From: an uncultured Candidatus Saccharibacteria bacterium
Lineage (GTDB): Bacteria; Patescibacteriota; Saccharimonadia; Saccharimonadales; Saccharimonadaceae
Length of the DNA stretch: 61,724 nucleotides
Direction: 5' to 3'
Assembly: GCA_946804195.1 (NCBI GenBank)
Contig: CAMPEU010000003.1
Span: 1 to 61,724 of the forward strand
Of the stretch, positions 9,473 through 19,372 are shown piece after piece. The position numbers and the translations under genes were made by a program. Below the pieces are notes generated by a model that did not search any database, was not told the DNA's origin, and was given only the letters and a program-made list of their open reading frames with translations. The stretch's first letter is position 1. Each line of letters begins with the position of its first letter.

Positions 9473-10165
9473 TTATAACGTGGTACCTACAGCAATGATG
9501 CGCCAAAAGACTCTATGAATCCTCTCATTCGATTCATTCTTTGGGGATCGATGAAAATTGTTCATTATGGATACTGCTTGACCCGAGTTGGGCTGATAGG
9601 CGCTCAATAGGCCTGATGTGATGCCTCGACTGATGAGCAGTGATGCTTTTGCGCTTTGCTGGAAGTTTTTATCACTATTTAGGTTGATGTACTCGTGTAA
9701 AAGTGAATGATCCGTTATTCGCAGCGGAGTCGGTGCTACTGCGGTTACCGTAGGTTGATTGTCTGATGCCACGATAACATCCAAAATTTTTTCAGGTTCC
9801 TCGTCATCTGCAAATTCGCTACCATCCCTATGCCACTCACCAATACGCTGCACCACTTTTGGCCTAACGGGATTTGCGTCAAATGTATAGTGAATTCGTA
9901 CGACATTCATATTACCGGATGCATGCAAACACTCTAATGCGGTTTCTGTGACATCTTTCATGGCCCCTATGAGCGGTGAATTGCTAGACAAGCCACTTCT
10001 ATACCAAAATAAATCACTACTCTTGGATGGGCTATTTGGGTCTAGTAAAATATCGCGTATATTTTCAAACACACCTGGTGGCGTCTGAAACCGAACTTTT
10101 GGTTCAGTAAAGTCGTACGGCCGTATTGCTGGTGCTTCAGAATTGGCTCTTTCCATTAGGGTCAT
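9473..10165 (-). CDS. hypothetical protein, possible 2OG-Fe(II) dioxygenase-like fold
   Basis: GEWHRDG (HxD) and NNFHRSPKNESNERIHRVFWR (distal H and R); ORF start refined to exclude tRNA-Tyr overlap. Confidence 0.6.
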   Translation of the reverse strand: MTLMERANSEAPAIRPYDFTEPKVRFQTPPGVFENIRDILLDPNSPSKSSDLFWYRSGLSSNSPLIGAMKDVTETALECLHASGNMNVVRIHYTFDANPVRPKVVQRIGEWHRDGSEFADDEEPEKILDVIVASDNQPTVTAVAPTPLRITDHSLLHEYINLNSDKNFQQSAKASLLISRGITSGLLSAYQPNSGQAVSIMNNFHRSPKNESNERIHRVFWRIIAVGTTL

Positions 10166-10211
10166 ATTAGCACATGAAATAAAAAAAGACCCATGATGGT
10201 CTGTTTTTTGG

Positions 10212-10294
10212 TACAGGGGGCAGGATTCGAACCTGCGAAGGCATAAGCCAACAGATTTACAGTCTGTCGTGTTTGACCGCTTCACTACCCCTGC
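10212..10294 (-). tRNA. tRNA-Tyr(GTA)
   Basis: Class II tRNA with long variable arm; anticodon arm ACAGACTGTAAATCTGT; GCAGGGG/CCCCTGT acceptor. Confidence 0.95.
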
Positions 10295-10466
10295 TCGTCG
10301 AAACTCACTATAGAGGCCTCGTTTTACCTATTAGTAGGTAAAGGCTTTGTCTCATCGTTGTTTCTCCTCTCAAATTCGCAAACAGATAAATCTTGGTTTA
10401 CAAATTTGGTAGGCAACAACCGAACTTCCATACGCAAAGCAACGAATTTTCGCTACCTTGCCCTGG

Positions 10467-10540
10467 AGCCGCTTCTCGGATTCGAACCGAGGACCTACTG
10501 TTTACAAAACAGTTGCTCTAACCAGCTGAGCTAAAGCGGC
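10467..10540 (-). tRNA. tRNA-Thr(TGT)
   Basis: GCCGCTTTAGCTCAGCTGG...ACTGTTTTGTAAACAGT...GGTTCGAATCC...AAGCGGC; anticodon TGT. Confidence 0.95.
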
Positions 10541-10651
10541 ACTTGTACTGCGGTACTCAACAAGTGTACAACAGAGGCCAAAATTGTTCAAGATATCAAA
10601 TGAACTTACCGAATATATCATACAGTAAAAGCTGTTGCTGTATCGAGAGAA

Positions 10652-11302
10652 TTAAATGACTTTTCTAGGTTGAACGATGCGTTTTGGCTGTCCCTGTGGG
10701 ATGATCATCTTTGATGCCCGTAATCGCAAACGCTGAGCTAATTGAATCTGTCCGACTCGTTCATATGCATCAGCAAGTATCGTTAACGTCTGAGGAATTG
10801 GATCGATTTCGATTGCGCGCTCAAGTGATTCTATCATTTTCTTTTCGTTACCTAGCTTTTCCTGAACTTTCGCATAGGCGATGTGTCGGGCTGATGACTC
10901 GTTTTCTAAATGTAACGCCTGCTCAAAGGCCAACGCCGCTTTTGTATAATCGCCGGTCTCGTAATATATCAAACCGACATTGTGCAGGCTAGATGCATTT
11001 GGCTCTAGGGACTGAGCGATTTCGAAACACTCTATAGCATCCTTGTAGGCCTGTTGCTTGGCATACAGGATACCCAATCGGTTATATGCAGTAGAATTGC
11101 GCTCATCGACGCGCAAAATGGTTAATAAAGCCTTTTCGGCACGAAGGTACTTCTTTTCCTTGATAGCATCCTGAGCAATAGACCACAGCCTATCTAGCTT
11201 GTCTGCTAGCTTTGATGGTAAATCGGATCGAGTGTCTTCAAGTGAGCGACGATAAAATACCGTCAGGCCTCCGAATATTGCAACAATGACTAGTCCTAGC
11301 AT
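10652..11302 (-). CDS. TPR-repeat membrane-anchored protein
   Basis: Repeats such as AYNRLGILYAKQQAYKDAIECFEIAQSLEP, N-terminal TM. Confidence 0.85.
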   Translation of the reverse strand: MLGLVIVAIFGGLTVFYRRSLEDTRSDLPSKLADKLDRLWSIAQDAIKEKKYLRAEKALLTILRVDERNSTAYNRLGILYAKQQAYKDAIECFEIAQSLEPNASSLHNVGLIYYETGDYTKAALAFEQALHLENESSARHIAYAKVQEKLGNEKKMIESLERAIEIDPIPQTLTILADAYERVGQIQLAQRLRLRASKMIIPQGQPKRIVQPRKVI

Positions 11303-11325
11303 TTGTACTAATTATAGCATTTTAC

Positions 11326-12180
11326 TCAGAGTACACCAGCTGTCAGTTGCAAACGAACATTGCCTCCGGCATTGATTCTATCGCTAGACTTCAGATAACC
11401 TTCTATATCCGCAACTAGTCGTCGGTCGGGATTCGACTTTAACACAATTTGTAATTGATAAATCATATCACCTAGTAGCGTCAGGCTGTCGGGTCGACTG
11501 TCACGATATTTTTGTAGTGCAGTTATTTTTTCATAGCGATTACCGGCAAGGATTGTTTTTGCGTCCGACATTATAGTGACGCGTGCATCGTACTGTGCTT
11601 TGTCTGTCGCCAGGCGTTTGATAAGTGCCGGCCTGCCTCTCCCGACGAATGCTAGGCGTTTTGCCATTGTCACGTCTGTTACTCCTAGCTCACTTATGTA
11701 TTTAGTGGTTTGTTCGTTCGTAATGTCTAGCAAGGTTAATTGTTGGCTACGCGACACTATCGCAGGAAGTAATTGATCAAGATTATGTGTTGCAATAATA
11801 AAATGTACGTTGCTACGAGGTTCTTCCAGGAGTTTGAGTAGTGCATTTTGTGCACCCACTGTCATTGATTTTTGACCAGTGTCGATGATGTAGACCTGTT
11901 TGCCAGGTTGCCTTGTGCGTGTCTGAGTATATAACAAGCGAATATCGCCAATGACAGTACTACCTTCGTCCATATCAACAACAAATTCTGTGCTCGATTT
12001 CTTTTTGGGTAACACAACAAATTCGGGCGATCCAACCGCCTGGGCAATTGCTTTTGCTACCTGGGTGACACCTATACCTATCGAACCGCTGATAATGAGA
12101 GCATGCGGGAGGTTGTGTGTGATATGCGTCAGCTGTTTTGCTGTCCGTGGGTGTAGGACAAGTTGGTTTAGCAGACTCAC
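11326..12180 (-). CDS. holB: DNA polymerase III delta' subunit-like clamp-loader ATPase
   Basis: HALIISGSIGIGVTQVAKAIAQ, GAQNALLKLLEEPRSNVHFIIATH. Confidence 0.82.
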   Translation of the reverse strand: MSLLNQLVLHPRTAKQLTHITHNLPHALIISGSIGIGVTQVAKAIAQAVGSPEFVVLPKKKSSTEFVVDMDEGSTVIGDIRLLYTQTRTRQPGKQVYIIDTGQKSMTVGAQNALLKLLEEPRSNVHFIIATHNLDQLLPAIVSRSQQLTLLDITNEQTTKYISELGVTDVTMAKRLAFVGRGRPALIKRLATDKAQYDARVTIMSDAKTILAGNRYEKITALQKYRDSRPDSLTLLGDMIYQLQIVLKSNPDRRLVADIEGYLKSSDRINAGGNVRLQLTAGVL

Positions 12181-13001
12181 TTTTTCTCCATGGCAGCAAA
12201 TTCAGGAGGCACGGCAGCAGTAAAGATCTTGCGTTCGCCTTTTGGGATAGTAATCTCTAGCGCAGCAGCATGCAGGTATAGCCTGTCAGACTCTTTACCG
12301 TACACCCTGTCGCCATGGATGGGGGTGCCTATATGCGCCATGTGAACACGTAATTGATGCGTTCGGCCCGTCATAGGCTCTAGTTCTACTAGATTATATT
12401 TTTTACCGTTTGCCATCATTCGGTATAAAGTTTGAGCGCTTTTACCGTTGGGGTCGACACGGAATTGACTTGGCTTTTTGGGATTGCGTCCAATTGGCAT
12501 ATCCACCATGGCCTCCAGATGCTCAGGTACACCATCGACAACGGCAACGTATTGCTTTTTTACCTTACGACTACTGAATTGTTTTTGTAATAATTTTGCC
12601 GTTTCGTCATTTAGCGCACCAATCATAACTCCACTAGTATCTCGGTCTAAACGGTGTACAATACCGGGGCGATTGGTATCCATATTATATTTCGTAAACC
12701 GCTTGAAAAAATCAGCAACAGTAAACTCATCGTTCATTGCGCCCTTGCTGTGTGATAGAACTCCGACGGGTTTGTTGATGACAATTACATTCTTATCCTG
12801 ATAGATGACAGGAAGATCTTTTTCATCATGCGATTCCGGTTTGGGAACGTCGAGAGTTACCTCATCATCCTCGCTCAGCGTTCGCTTTGTGCTCTTTTCT
12901 ATAGTTCCATTGACCAAGACCTGCCCTGCCTTGACACGTTTTTGCCACGTCGAACGTGATGTCTCGGGCCAGTATTCTGCCAAGTAAGCATCCAGTCGCA
13001 T
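12177..13001 (-). CDS. RluA-family pseudouridine synthase
   Basis: S4-like N-terminus; IVHRLDRDTSGVMIGA; LEPMTGRTHQLRVHMA. Confidence 0.92.
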   Translation of the reverse strand: MRLDAYLAEYWPETSRSTWQKRVKAGQVLVNGTIEKSTKRTLSEDDEVTLDVPKPESHDEKDLPVIYQDKNVIVINKPVGVLSHSKGAMNDEFTVADFFKRFTKYNMDTNRPGIVHRLDRDTSGVMIGALNDETAKLLQKQFSSRKVKKQYVAVVDGVPEHLEAMVDMPIGRNPKKPSQFRVDPNGKSAQTLYRMMANGKKYNLVELEPMTGRTHQLRVHMAHIGTPIHGDRVYGKESDRLYLHAAALEITIPKGERKIFTAAVPPEFAAMEKK

Positions 13002-13003
13002 AG

Positions 13004-14137
13004 TTAGTCCCTTGGTCGCAGTCCAACCGATTGCTGCACCCGTAACAATGTTGCGTTAGCTTGTTCATTAGCAATCACCTCTGACCGCTTAAATGCGCCG
13101 TGAATTGCGTCATCACTGACATCGGATAGTTTTGCCTGGAATGCCGTTAAAAATTCAGACAGCTCGTCCGCAACCATACGCTTGAACTCACCGTAGTTTG
13201 TCTGACCTTTATATGCTGATTCGACATCGTCGACCGGATGATTGCGAAGCAGAGCCAAAATCTGTAGTAAGTTGCTGACACCCGGTTGTTCAATAGGATT
13301 ATAGTTAACGCTAGCTTTGTCATCCGTTGTTGCAGACATGACTTTCTTTGCGGCCGTTGCAGGGTCGTCGGTCAGAAATATGACGCCCTTGTCACTGTCA
13401 GACGATTTACTCATCTTTTTGGTCGGATCTGCGAGGTCCATGATACGAAGCCCCTGTCCCTTGCCAAAGAATTCGTGCTGTTTATCAACTGCCTCGGGAA
13501 CGGTCAATATATCGTTAAACTTTTTGTTCATGCGCTCGGCAATATCGCGAGTAAATTCTAGGTGTTGTGACTGGTCGTCGCCAACAGGTACATACTTTGC
13601 GCCGTAAAGCAGGATATCGCAGGCCATGAGGACTGGATAGTTGAATAGGCCTACTGTTACTTGATTACGACTGCTCGTCTCATTGATGGCATTCTCCGGA
13701 TTCTCACTCCAGTAGTTTTCGCCAAGTTCTTCTCGTGTTTCACCAATAGCGTCAATGGCGGTAGCATGCGTGATTTTTGACTTATCTTTAAATTGGGTCA
13801 TTCGACCCATTTCGCCAAATCCAGTAAAACAATCCAATATCCACGTCAGTTCGCTGTGCGCTGGAACGTAACTTTGGCGATACAATAAAATATTGTCGTT
13901 ATCTAGCGGTAAACCGGCGGCCGCAAATAGCCGCGCATTGTGCATGATTTGCGACTGCAAATTGTCGTGATCAATTGGCGTCGTAAAGCTATGTAAATCA
14001 GGAACAAACAAGTTAACTTGGTATTCATCCGATCGATTCTGCGCCATTTCAACAATGGGTAACATTGCACCGAAGTAATTACCGATGTGTAGGTCGTTAT
14101 TAGCCCGCAGGCCCGTGAGAATAACTGGCTTTGTCAT
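13004..14137 (-). CDS. trpS: tryptophanyl-tRNA synthetase
   Basis: LHIGNYFGAM (HIGH-like), KKMSKSSDSDKGVI (KMSKS). Confidence 0.95.
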   Translation of the reverse strand: MTKPVILTGLRANNDLHIGNYFGAMLPIVEMAQNRSDEYQVNLFVPDLHSFTTPIDHDNLQSQIMHNARLFAAAGLPLDNDNILLYRQSYVPAHSELTWILDCFTGFGEMGRMTQFKDKSKITHATAIDAIGETREELGENYWSENPENAINETSSRNQVTVGLFNYPVLMACDILLYGAKYVPVGDDQSQHLEFTRDIAERMNKKFNDILTVPEAVDKQHEFFGKGQGLRIMDLADPTKKMSKSSDSDKGVIFLTDDPATAAKKVMSATTDDKASVNYNPIEQPGVSNLLQILALLRNHPVDDVESAYKGQTNYGEFKRMVADELSEFLTAFQAKLSDVSDDAIHGAFKRSEVIANEQANATLLRVQQSVGLRPRD

Positions 14138-14194
14138 ATTGTTTATATTATACCTTATACCCGTAGCGTTTGTCGCCCGTCAGAGCGTATAAAA

Positions 14195-14893
14195 CTATGA
14201 ATTCGACTCGATATCTTTTGCGCGTAGAGCGGTCATTCGCAAAATATGATCAGGTAGGCGTACTCTATTGGCATATTCCGGATTCAAATCATTTTTTAGT
14301 GCAGAGCCCGCGACTAGAGCAATGGTATTTTCCGTAATCTCTAGGGAAGGATTTACGTAATCTTCGAGTGCACTGAGAAAGATTGCGTTATTTTTTTCGG
14401 TCGTATCCTCAATTGGATAGCCATCTAGCCTCTGGAATTGAACATCAACTACATCAACGTCATTCTGAAATTTTAGGCTCGCAGAGTGACTATGATGCGT
14501 CCCGTAACGATACTCATACTCACTAGTGAATGATTCAGCGTCAAAACTATGATCAATGATATTACTACCGCAGTCGACGTACGGTTTTACGTGGTACGCT
14601 GAGTGATCCTTGCTCCGCCATACTCTCACATAAGTATCATACGTTTTATCACCGTGTACCTTGCTATCAATTTTGACATTAAAGCTGTCTACTGGGAATC
14701 TATTACCACGATTCAACATCATAAATAGCATGGCAAACCCGCGTCGACAGCTAAGCCATTTGATTGATGCAAGTTCTATTTGTGATTCAAGTCTATTTAA
14801 TTGTTCTTCGGAAGTCAGAGCGTCAAGTTCAGCATTAATGCGCTGCACACTACTGATGTGCTTCGCATGATCCTCAATCGACTTTCGATCCAT
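14195..14893 (-). CDS. hypothetical protein, paralog A of tandem pair
   Basis: ORF with SD-like GGTGG; shares YxRxWR...FxxxYEYRYG...ALExxVxPSxE with neighbour. Confidence 0.7.
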   Translation of the reverse strand: MDRKSIEDHAKHISSVQRINAELDALTSEEQLNRLESQIELASIKWLSCRRGFAMLFMMLNRGNRFPVDSFNVKIDSKVHGDKTYDTYVRVWRSKDHSAYHVKPYVDCGSNIIDHSFDAESFTSEYEYRYGTHHSHSASLKFQNDVDVVDVQFQRLDGYPIEDTTEKNNAIFLSALEDYVNPSLEITENTIALVAGSALKNDLNPEYANRVRLPDHILRMTALRAKDIESNS

Positions 14894-14963
14894 CTGAATC
14901 CACCTTTTACGGTTACGCCTATACTATATCATGTCCTGATTGATTTAGTAAAAAAATCTAAAT

Positions 14964-15575
14964 TTAAGAGTTCTCTATGTTTTGAACAGCATTCCACAGT
15001 TCAGCCAATCTTTGCCGCGTATGCTCGATTGAAGGTATTACCTCGGCCTCGAGTGCGCATAGTAGTACCGCCGTTTCTTGTTGTGTTCTAGCGTCAAACC
15101 GTTCGCCTTCTTTGTTGGCTAGCTTTACCTGCCCGTCCATATCATCATGTATCTTGATCGTTGCAACATGGTTGTCCGACGGCCCGAATCGATACTCAAA
15201 GGTATCCGAGAACCTATTTGCTTCCTCTCGATCAATAATTTCGTTATTATAGCGCAAAAGCTTACTGGTATTGTAGGTGTTTTCTGTAGTATTCCTCCAA
15301 ATACGAATATACCTTGTAGCCGACGCATTTTTATCTTGATCGATATTGATATCAAATAAATCCAGCTCTGATGAGTTATAAAGATTGAGCCTATCAAACA
15401 GGGCCTGAAAACTATTGTTACACTTGCTCCATTGTTGCGTTGCATGTTTGTAAAAGCCCTGACACCACTCCTCTGACTGCTCGGGAGTAAGAGTCTCTAG
15501 CCATTCACGCATTTGAGCAACATATGCATTGTGGCTAGTCTCTGGGTTACGTTGTGGAAATTCCGAATTTGTCAT
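14964..15575 (-). CDS. hypothetical protein, paralog B of tandem pair
   Basis: YIRIWR...IIDREEANRFSDTFEYRFG...LLCALEAEVIPSIE aligns with paralog A. Confidence 0.7.
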   Translation of the reverse strand: MTNSEFPQRNPETSHNAYVAQMREWLETLTPEQSEEWCQGFYKHATQQWSKCNNSFQALFDRLNLYNSSELDLFDINIDQDKNASATRYIRIWRNTTENTYNTSKLLRYNNEIIDREEANRFSDTFEYRFGPSDNHVATIKIHDDMDGQVKLANKEGERFDARTQQETAVLLCALEAEVIPSIEHTRQRLAELWNAVQNIENS

Positions 15576-15608
15576 ATGTATAGTCCAATGTATCACATAT
15601 TAGATAGC

Positions 15609-15635
15609 AAAACAGCCTCGCTGAGAGACTGTTTT
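15609..15635 (-). terminator. terminator downstream of rpsI
   Basis: aaaacagcctcgctgagagactgtttt imperfect hairpin with T-run on minus strand. Confidence 0.6.
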
Positions 15636-15641
15636 GTGATA

Positions 15642-16040
15642 TTAACGCTTTGAGTATTGTTCGCGCTTACGAGCTGATCGCAAACCGTAATGCTTTCGTT
15701 CCTTTTCACGAGGATCGCGTCGGAGGAATTCAGCCTTTTTCAACGTACTACGTAGTTCTGGAGTATCAACGGTCACTGCCTTGCTGATAGCAAGCTTCAT
15801 AGCATCAACTTGGCCAGATTTACCACCACCAGATACTAGAATAGTGATGTCGTAATCTTTTTGCTTGCCAATCAGCGCAAGTGGATCAGTTAATTCAGCC
15901 AAAAGTGTCTTGTTGCCGTCTAGATATTCTCCGGCAGGTTTGTCATTAATCGTAATTGTTCCTTTACCGGCGTATAAACGTGCACGTGCCGTAGAGCTTT
16001 TGCGTCGTCCTAGACCGTAGAAATATTTCTTTGTTACCAT
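15642..16040 (-). CDS. rpsI: 30S ribosomal protein S9
   Basis: YGLGRRKSSTARARL...RDPREKERKHYGLRSARKREQYSKR. Confidence 0.97.
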   Translation of the reverse strand: MVTKKYFYGLGRRKSSTARARLYAGKGTITINDKPAGEYLDGNKTLLAELTDPLALIGKQKDYDITILVSGGGKSGQVDAMKLAISKAVTVDTPELRSTLKKAEFLRRDPREKERKHYGLRSARKREQYSKR

Positions 16041-16041
16041 A

Positions 16042-16491
16042 TTACATTACCTCTACTTTCTCTGGTGATTGAGCGGCATGATTGTGTTCTGGTCCAGCAT
16101 ATACCTTGAGGCGCTTCATACGACCATCAGAAAGCTTGTTCTTTGGCAGCATACCAGCAACAGCATGTTCAATAATTCGTTCTGGGAACTTTTCACGAAC
16201 TTCTGCCAGTGTTGCATCTTTGATTCCGCCAGGAAAGCCAGAGTGTCGGTAGTAGATTTTGTCTGTCTCTTTGTTACCGGTAACAACTGTTTTTTCTGCG
16301 TTGATAACAACAACGTAGTCACCACCGTCAACATGTGGCGTATAAGTAGGTTTGTACTTACCAATCAAGTGCTTTGCGACAACTGTCGAAACACGACCAA
16401 GTGGTGCGCTAGAAGCATCGATTACAATCCAACGTCGCTGAACATCAGCAGTTTTTTGCGAAAACGTCTTTGTCATATTTAACTTTTTCAT
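16042..16491 (-). CDS. rplM: 50S ribosomal protein L13
   Basis: RRWIVIDASSAPLGRVSTVVAKHLIGKYKPTY. Confidence 0.96.
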   Translation of the reverse strand: MKKLNMTKTFSQKTADVQRRWIVIDASSAPLGRVSTVVAKHLIGKYKPTYTPHVDGGDYVVVINAEKTVVTGNKETDKIYYRHSGFPGGIKDATLAEVREKFPERIIEHAVAGMLPKNKLSDGRMKRLKVYAGPEHNHAAQSPEKVEVM

Positions 16492-16955
16492 ACCTTTGCC
16501 TCCGCTGGTTTCTTGGTTGTTTTAGCCTTTGGAGCAGGTTTCTTTACCGGTGCGGCTTCTACGGTCTTTTTTACAGCTGGTTTTGCAATTTCCTTGATTT
16601 CATCAACAAATGAAATAGTTGCCATTTGTGTATTGTCGCCAACGCGGACATCGGTTCGTGTAACACGTACGTGTCCACTGACGCGGCCACCGAGTTGAGG
16701 TGCGATAACATCAACTAATCGTACAGCTGCTGCCTGTGTGCTGAGGCCTGCGATCACGCGACGTCGATTAGCGAGATCGCCTTTTTTCGCCTTTGTGATC
16801 AATTTTTCAATATACGGTTTTAGTTCTTTTGCTTTTGGAAGAGTTGTTTCAATCTTGCCATGCTCAACCAAACTCGTAGCGAGACCCTTCATAAGGGCTT
16901 TTCGCTGATCTCGTTCTCGGCCGAATTTGCGACCTTGGTATCCGTGGCGATGCAT
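16488..16955 (-). CDS. rplQ: 50S ribosomal protein L17
   Basis: MHRHGYQGRKFGRERDQRKALMKGLATSLVEHGKIETT. Confidence 0.96.
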   Translation of the reverse strand: MHRHGYQGRKFGRERDQRKALMKGLATSLVEHGKIETTLPKAKELKPYIEKLITKAKKGDLANRRRVIAGLSTQAAAVRLVDVIAPQLGGRVSGHVRVTRTDVRVGDNTQMATISFVDEIKEIAKPAVKKTVEAAPVKKPAPKAKTTKKPAEAKV

Positions 16956-16957
16956 CT

Positions 16958-17881
16958 CTAGAGCTCCAATTCAGCCAGTTTATCTTTTACTTCATCGAGC
17001 GCTTTGCTACCGAAACCTTTTAGCTCACGGAGGTCTTGTTCACTCAAAGTGACAAGATCGTGAACAGTACGGATCTCGTTGTTTACAAGCGCATTCGCAG
17101 TTCGGGCAGTCAGATTCAATTCTTCGATTGGTGTATTCAATTCACTTGATTCTTCTTCTTCTTCGCTACCAAGGGCAGGTGCAGCCTCGACCGTTGTGCT
17201 ACCAGCAAGGGCTGTGTATTGGTTCACTAAGATAGCTGATGCTTCTTCGAATGCGTCACGTGGGCTCATTGTGCCATCAGTGTCAATCGTAAGAAGTAGC
17301 TTATCGAGGTTAGTCTCTTGACCAACACGTGTATTTTCAACTTTGTAACGTACGCGAAGGACGGGGCTAAACACTGCATCAAGTGCAATCATATCGCTAT
17401 GTAGGCGTTCGTGACTGCTTTCTTCGATAGTGCGGTAGCCACGACCTGATTCAACAACCAAGTCCATGAGTACTGATTTCTTTGCATCATCGATTGTTGC
17501 AATGATTTGCTCTGGATTAACGATTTCAACGTCAGCCGAAGTCTTGATGTCAGCAGCAGTAACGACACCAGCACCTTTCTTTTCGAGGCGAAGCTCGATT
17601 GGCTCATCGGTGTGTACCTTTACTCGTACGTTCTTGAGGTTCAACATGATATCAACGACATCTTCTTTGACACCTGGAACGGTTGTAAATTCATGTGTTG
17701 CGCCTTCAACACGAAATGCTACGATTGCTCCACCCCTAATACTCGATAGCAGTACGCGTCGCATGCTGTTACCTAATGTGTTGCCATAGCCGGCGTGCAA
17801 AGGTTCGATAGCGAACTCAACACTTGTTGCACTGTTCTCGTTGATAGCAGCAAGTAGTGGGTTGTGAATGACTTTTGACAT
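16958..17881 (-). CDS. rpoA: RNA polymerase alpha subunit
   Basis: FAIEPLHAGYGNTLGNSMRRVLLSS; C-terminal LKGFGSKALDEVKDKL. Confidence 0.97.
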   Translation of the reverse strand: MSKVIHNPLLAAINENSATSVEFAIEPLHAGYGNTLGNSMRRVLLSSIRGGAIVAFRVEGATHEFTTVPGVKEDVVDIMLNLKNVRVKVHTDEPIELRLEKKGAGVVTAADIKTSADVEIVNPEQIIATIDDAKKSVLMDLVVESGRGYRTIEESSHERLHSDMIALDAVFSPVLRVRYKVENTRVGQETNLDKLLLTIDTDGTMSPRDAFEEASAILVNQYTALAGSTTVEAAPALGSEEEEESSELNTPIEELNLTARTANALVNNEIRTVHDLVTLSEQDLRELKGFGSKALDEVKDKLAELEL

Positions 17882-17901
17882 TTGCGTCAGCTCCTTATTT
17901 A

Positions 17902-18519
17902 TTAGCGCGAGTAATACTCGACAATTAGTTGTTCGTTTATATCCGGCTCGGATTCCTCGCGAGTTGGAAGTCCGGTGATATCAATCTTGAGTTTCTTGAC
18001 GTCAGCCTTCAGCCAGCTCAGCGGTGGTTGGGATGTGTTATTAACGACGTCATCAATGTGGGTAAAGTATGCAGATTTTGTAGATTTTGGTCGGACAGTA
18101 ATCTCGTCTCCGGCTTTTACGCGAATTGACGGAATATCAACTCGTCGGCCGTTTAACATAAGGTGTCCATGGCTAACCAACTGTCGTGCACCACGGCGGC
18201 TCGTAGAGAGTCCCGATCGATACACAACGTTATCGAGGCGTAGCTCGAGAAGTTGCAAGAGGTTTTCGCCAGCAAGACCTGGTCGTCGTGACGCTTCGGC
18301 CATTAGTTTTGCGAATTGCTTTTCCAAGAGGCCGTATATGCGACGAACTTTTTGCTTTTCACGAAGTTGCGTCAAGTAGAGGCTCGGCTTGCCTTGTCGG
18401 CCATGAGCGTGTTGACCAGGAATGCCTGATTTTTTCGCCATGATTTTGTGCGCCTTAGGATGTAGTGCATAACCTTCTCGACGCGATTGTTTAACAATTG
18501 GTGAAGTATCTCGTGCCAT
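17902..18519 (-). CDS. rpsD: 30S ribosomal protein S4 (cysteine-free)
   Basis: GKPSLYLTQLREKQKVRRIYGLLEKQF; LRLDNVVYRSG. Confidence 0.96.
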   Translation of the reverse strand: MARDTSPIVKQSRREGYALHPKAHKIMAKKSGIPGQHAHGRQGKPSLYLTQLREKQKVRRIYGLLEKQFAKLMAEASRRPGLAGENLLQLLELRLDNVVYRSGLSTSRRGARQLVSHGHLMLNGRRVDIPSIRVKAGDEITVRPKSTKSAYFTHIDDVVNNTSQPPLSWLKADVKKLKIDITGLPTREESEPDINEQLIVEYYSR

Positions 18520-18980
18520 TATGCTCTCCTCGCTCCCTTAGGTCGTACGCCGCCGTGTGGTACACCAGTTACATCGGTAATAGCATCAACAAGCATGCCG
18601 TAATTGTTAACGGCACGAACCGCCGCGTCACGTCCTAGGCCAACGCCTTTGACAAATACGTCAACGTTTTTGAGTCCATACTGAGAACTAGCAATCTCGG
18701 CAGCTTTTTCCGCTGCGACTTGCGCTGCGTATGCTGTGCCTTTTTTGCTACCGCGGAAACCGCAAGCGCCAGCGCTGCTTGCAGCGATGACGTTACCTTT
18801 TTTATCTGAAAAACTAACTATCGTATTGTTAAATGTTGCCTGGACATGCATTTGACCAGACACAACAGAGCGCTTCTGCTTTTTGCGCGCAGATACCTTT
18901 GGCTTAGCGGCTACTTTCTCAGTAGCTTCTGCCTCTGGCGTTTCTGGTGATGTTTTTACTTCTTCTGTCATATCATTCAT
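18519..18980 (-). CDS. rpsK: 30S ribosomal protein S11
   Basis: MHVQATFNNTIVSFSDKKGNVIAASSAGACGFRGSKKGT. Confidence 0.97.
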   Translation of the reverse strand: MNDMTEEVKTSPETPEAEATEKVAAKPKVSARKKQKRSVVSGQMHVQATFNNTIVSFSDKKGNVIAASSAGACGFRGSKKGTAYAAQVAAEKAAEIASSQYGLKNVDVFVKGVGLGRDAAVRAVNNYGMLVDAITDVTGVPHGGVRPKGARRA

Positions 18981-18983
18981 TTC

Positions 18984-19370
18984 CTACGTCTTTGACGCTG
19001 ACTTTGGTTGTGCGCCACCGACTGCAACAGCGCGACCCTTGCGAGTTCGTGCGTTTGTACGCGTACGTTGTCCGTTTACAGGCAAGCCTGCTTTGTGACG
19101 TATGCCTCGGTATGCACCGATGTCTTTTAGACGTTTGATATTGTTCGAAACCATGCGCTGCTTATCGCCTTCGACTGTATATTCGCCATCGATTATTTCA
19201 CGAAGACGCTTTTCCTCAGCCTCGGTGAGATCCTTTACCCGAGTGGTCGGCTCTATCTTTGCCGCCGCAAGGATGTCTCGAGAGTACTTGCGTCCAATGC
19301 CGTAAATATACGTCAACGCAATATGTACCTGTTTTTCTGCTGGGATTACAACCCCTGCAATTCGAGCCAT
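18984..19370 (-). CDS. rpsM: 30S ribosomal protein S13
   Basis: [26 protein letters not shown]...[25 protein letters not shown]. Confidence 0.97.
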   Translation of the reverse strand: MARIAGVVIPAEKQVHIALTYIYGIGRKYSRDILAAAKIEPTTRVKDLTEAEEKRLREIIDGEYTVEGDKQRMVSNNIKRLKDIGAYRGIRHKAGLPVNGQRTRTNARTRKGRAVAVGGAQPKSASKT

Positions 19371-19372
19371 GC

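Noticed and set aside
10166-10285. N-terminal extension of the 270-aa ORF at 9473..10285
   Set aside because: It reads through tRNA-Tyr on the same strand; the start was moved to the MTLMERANSEAP methionine.
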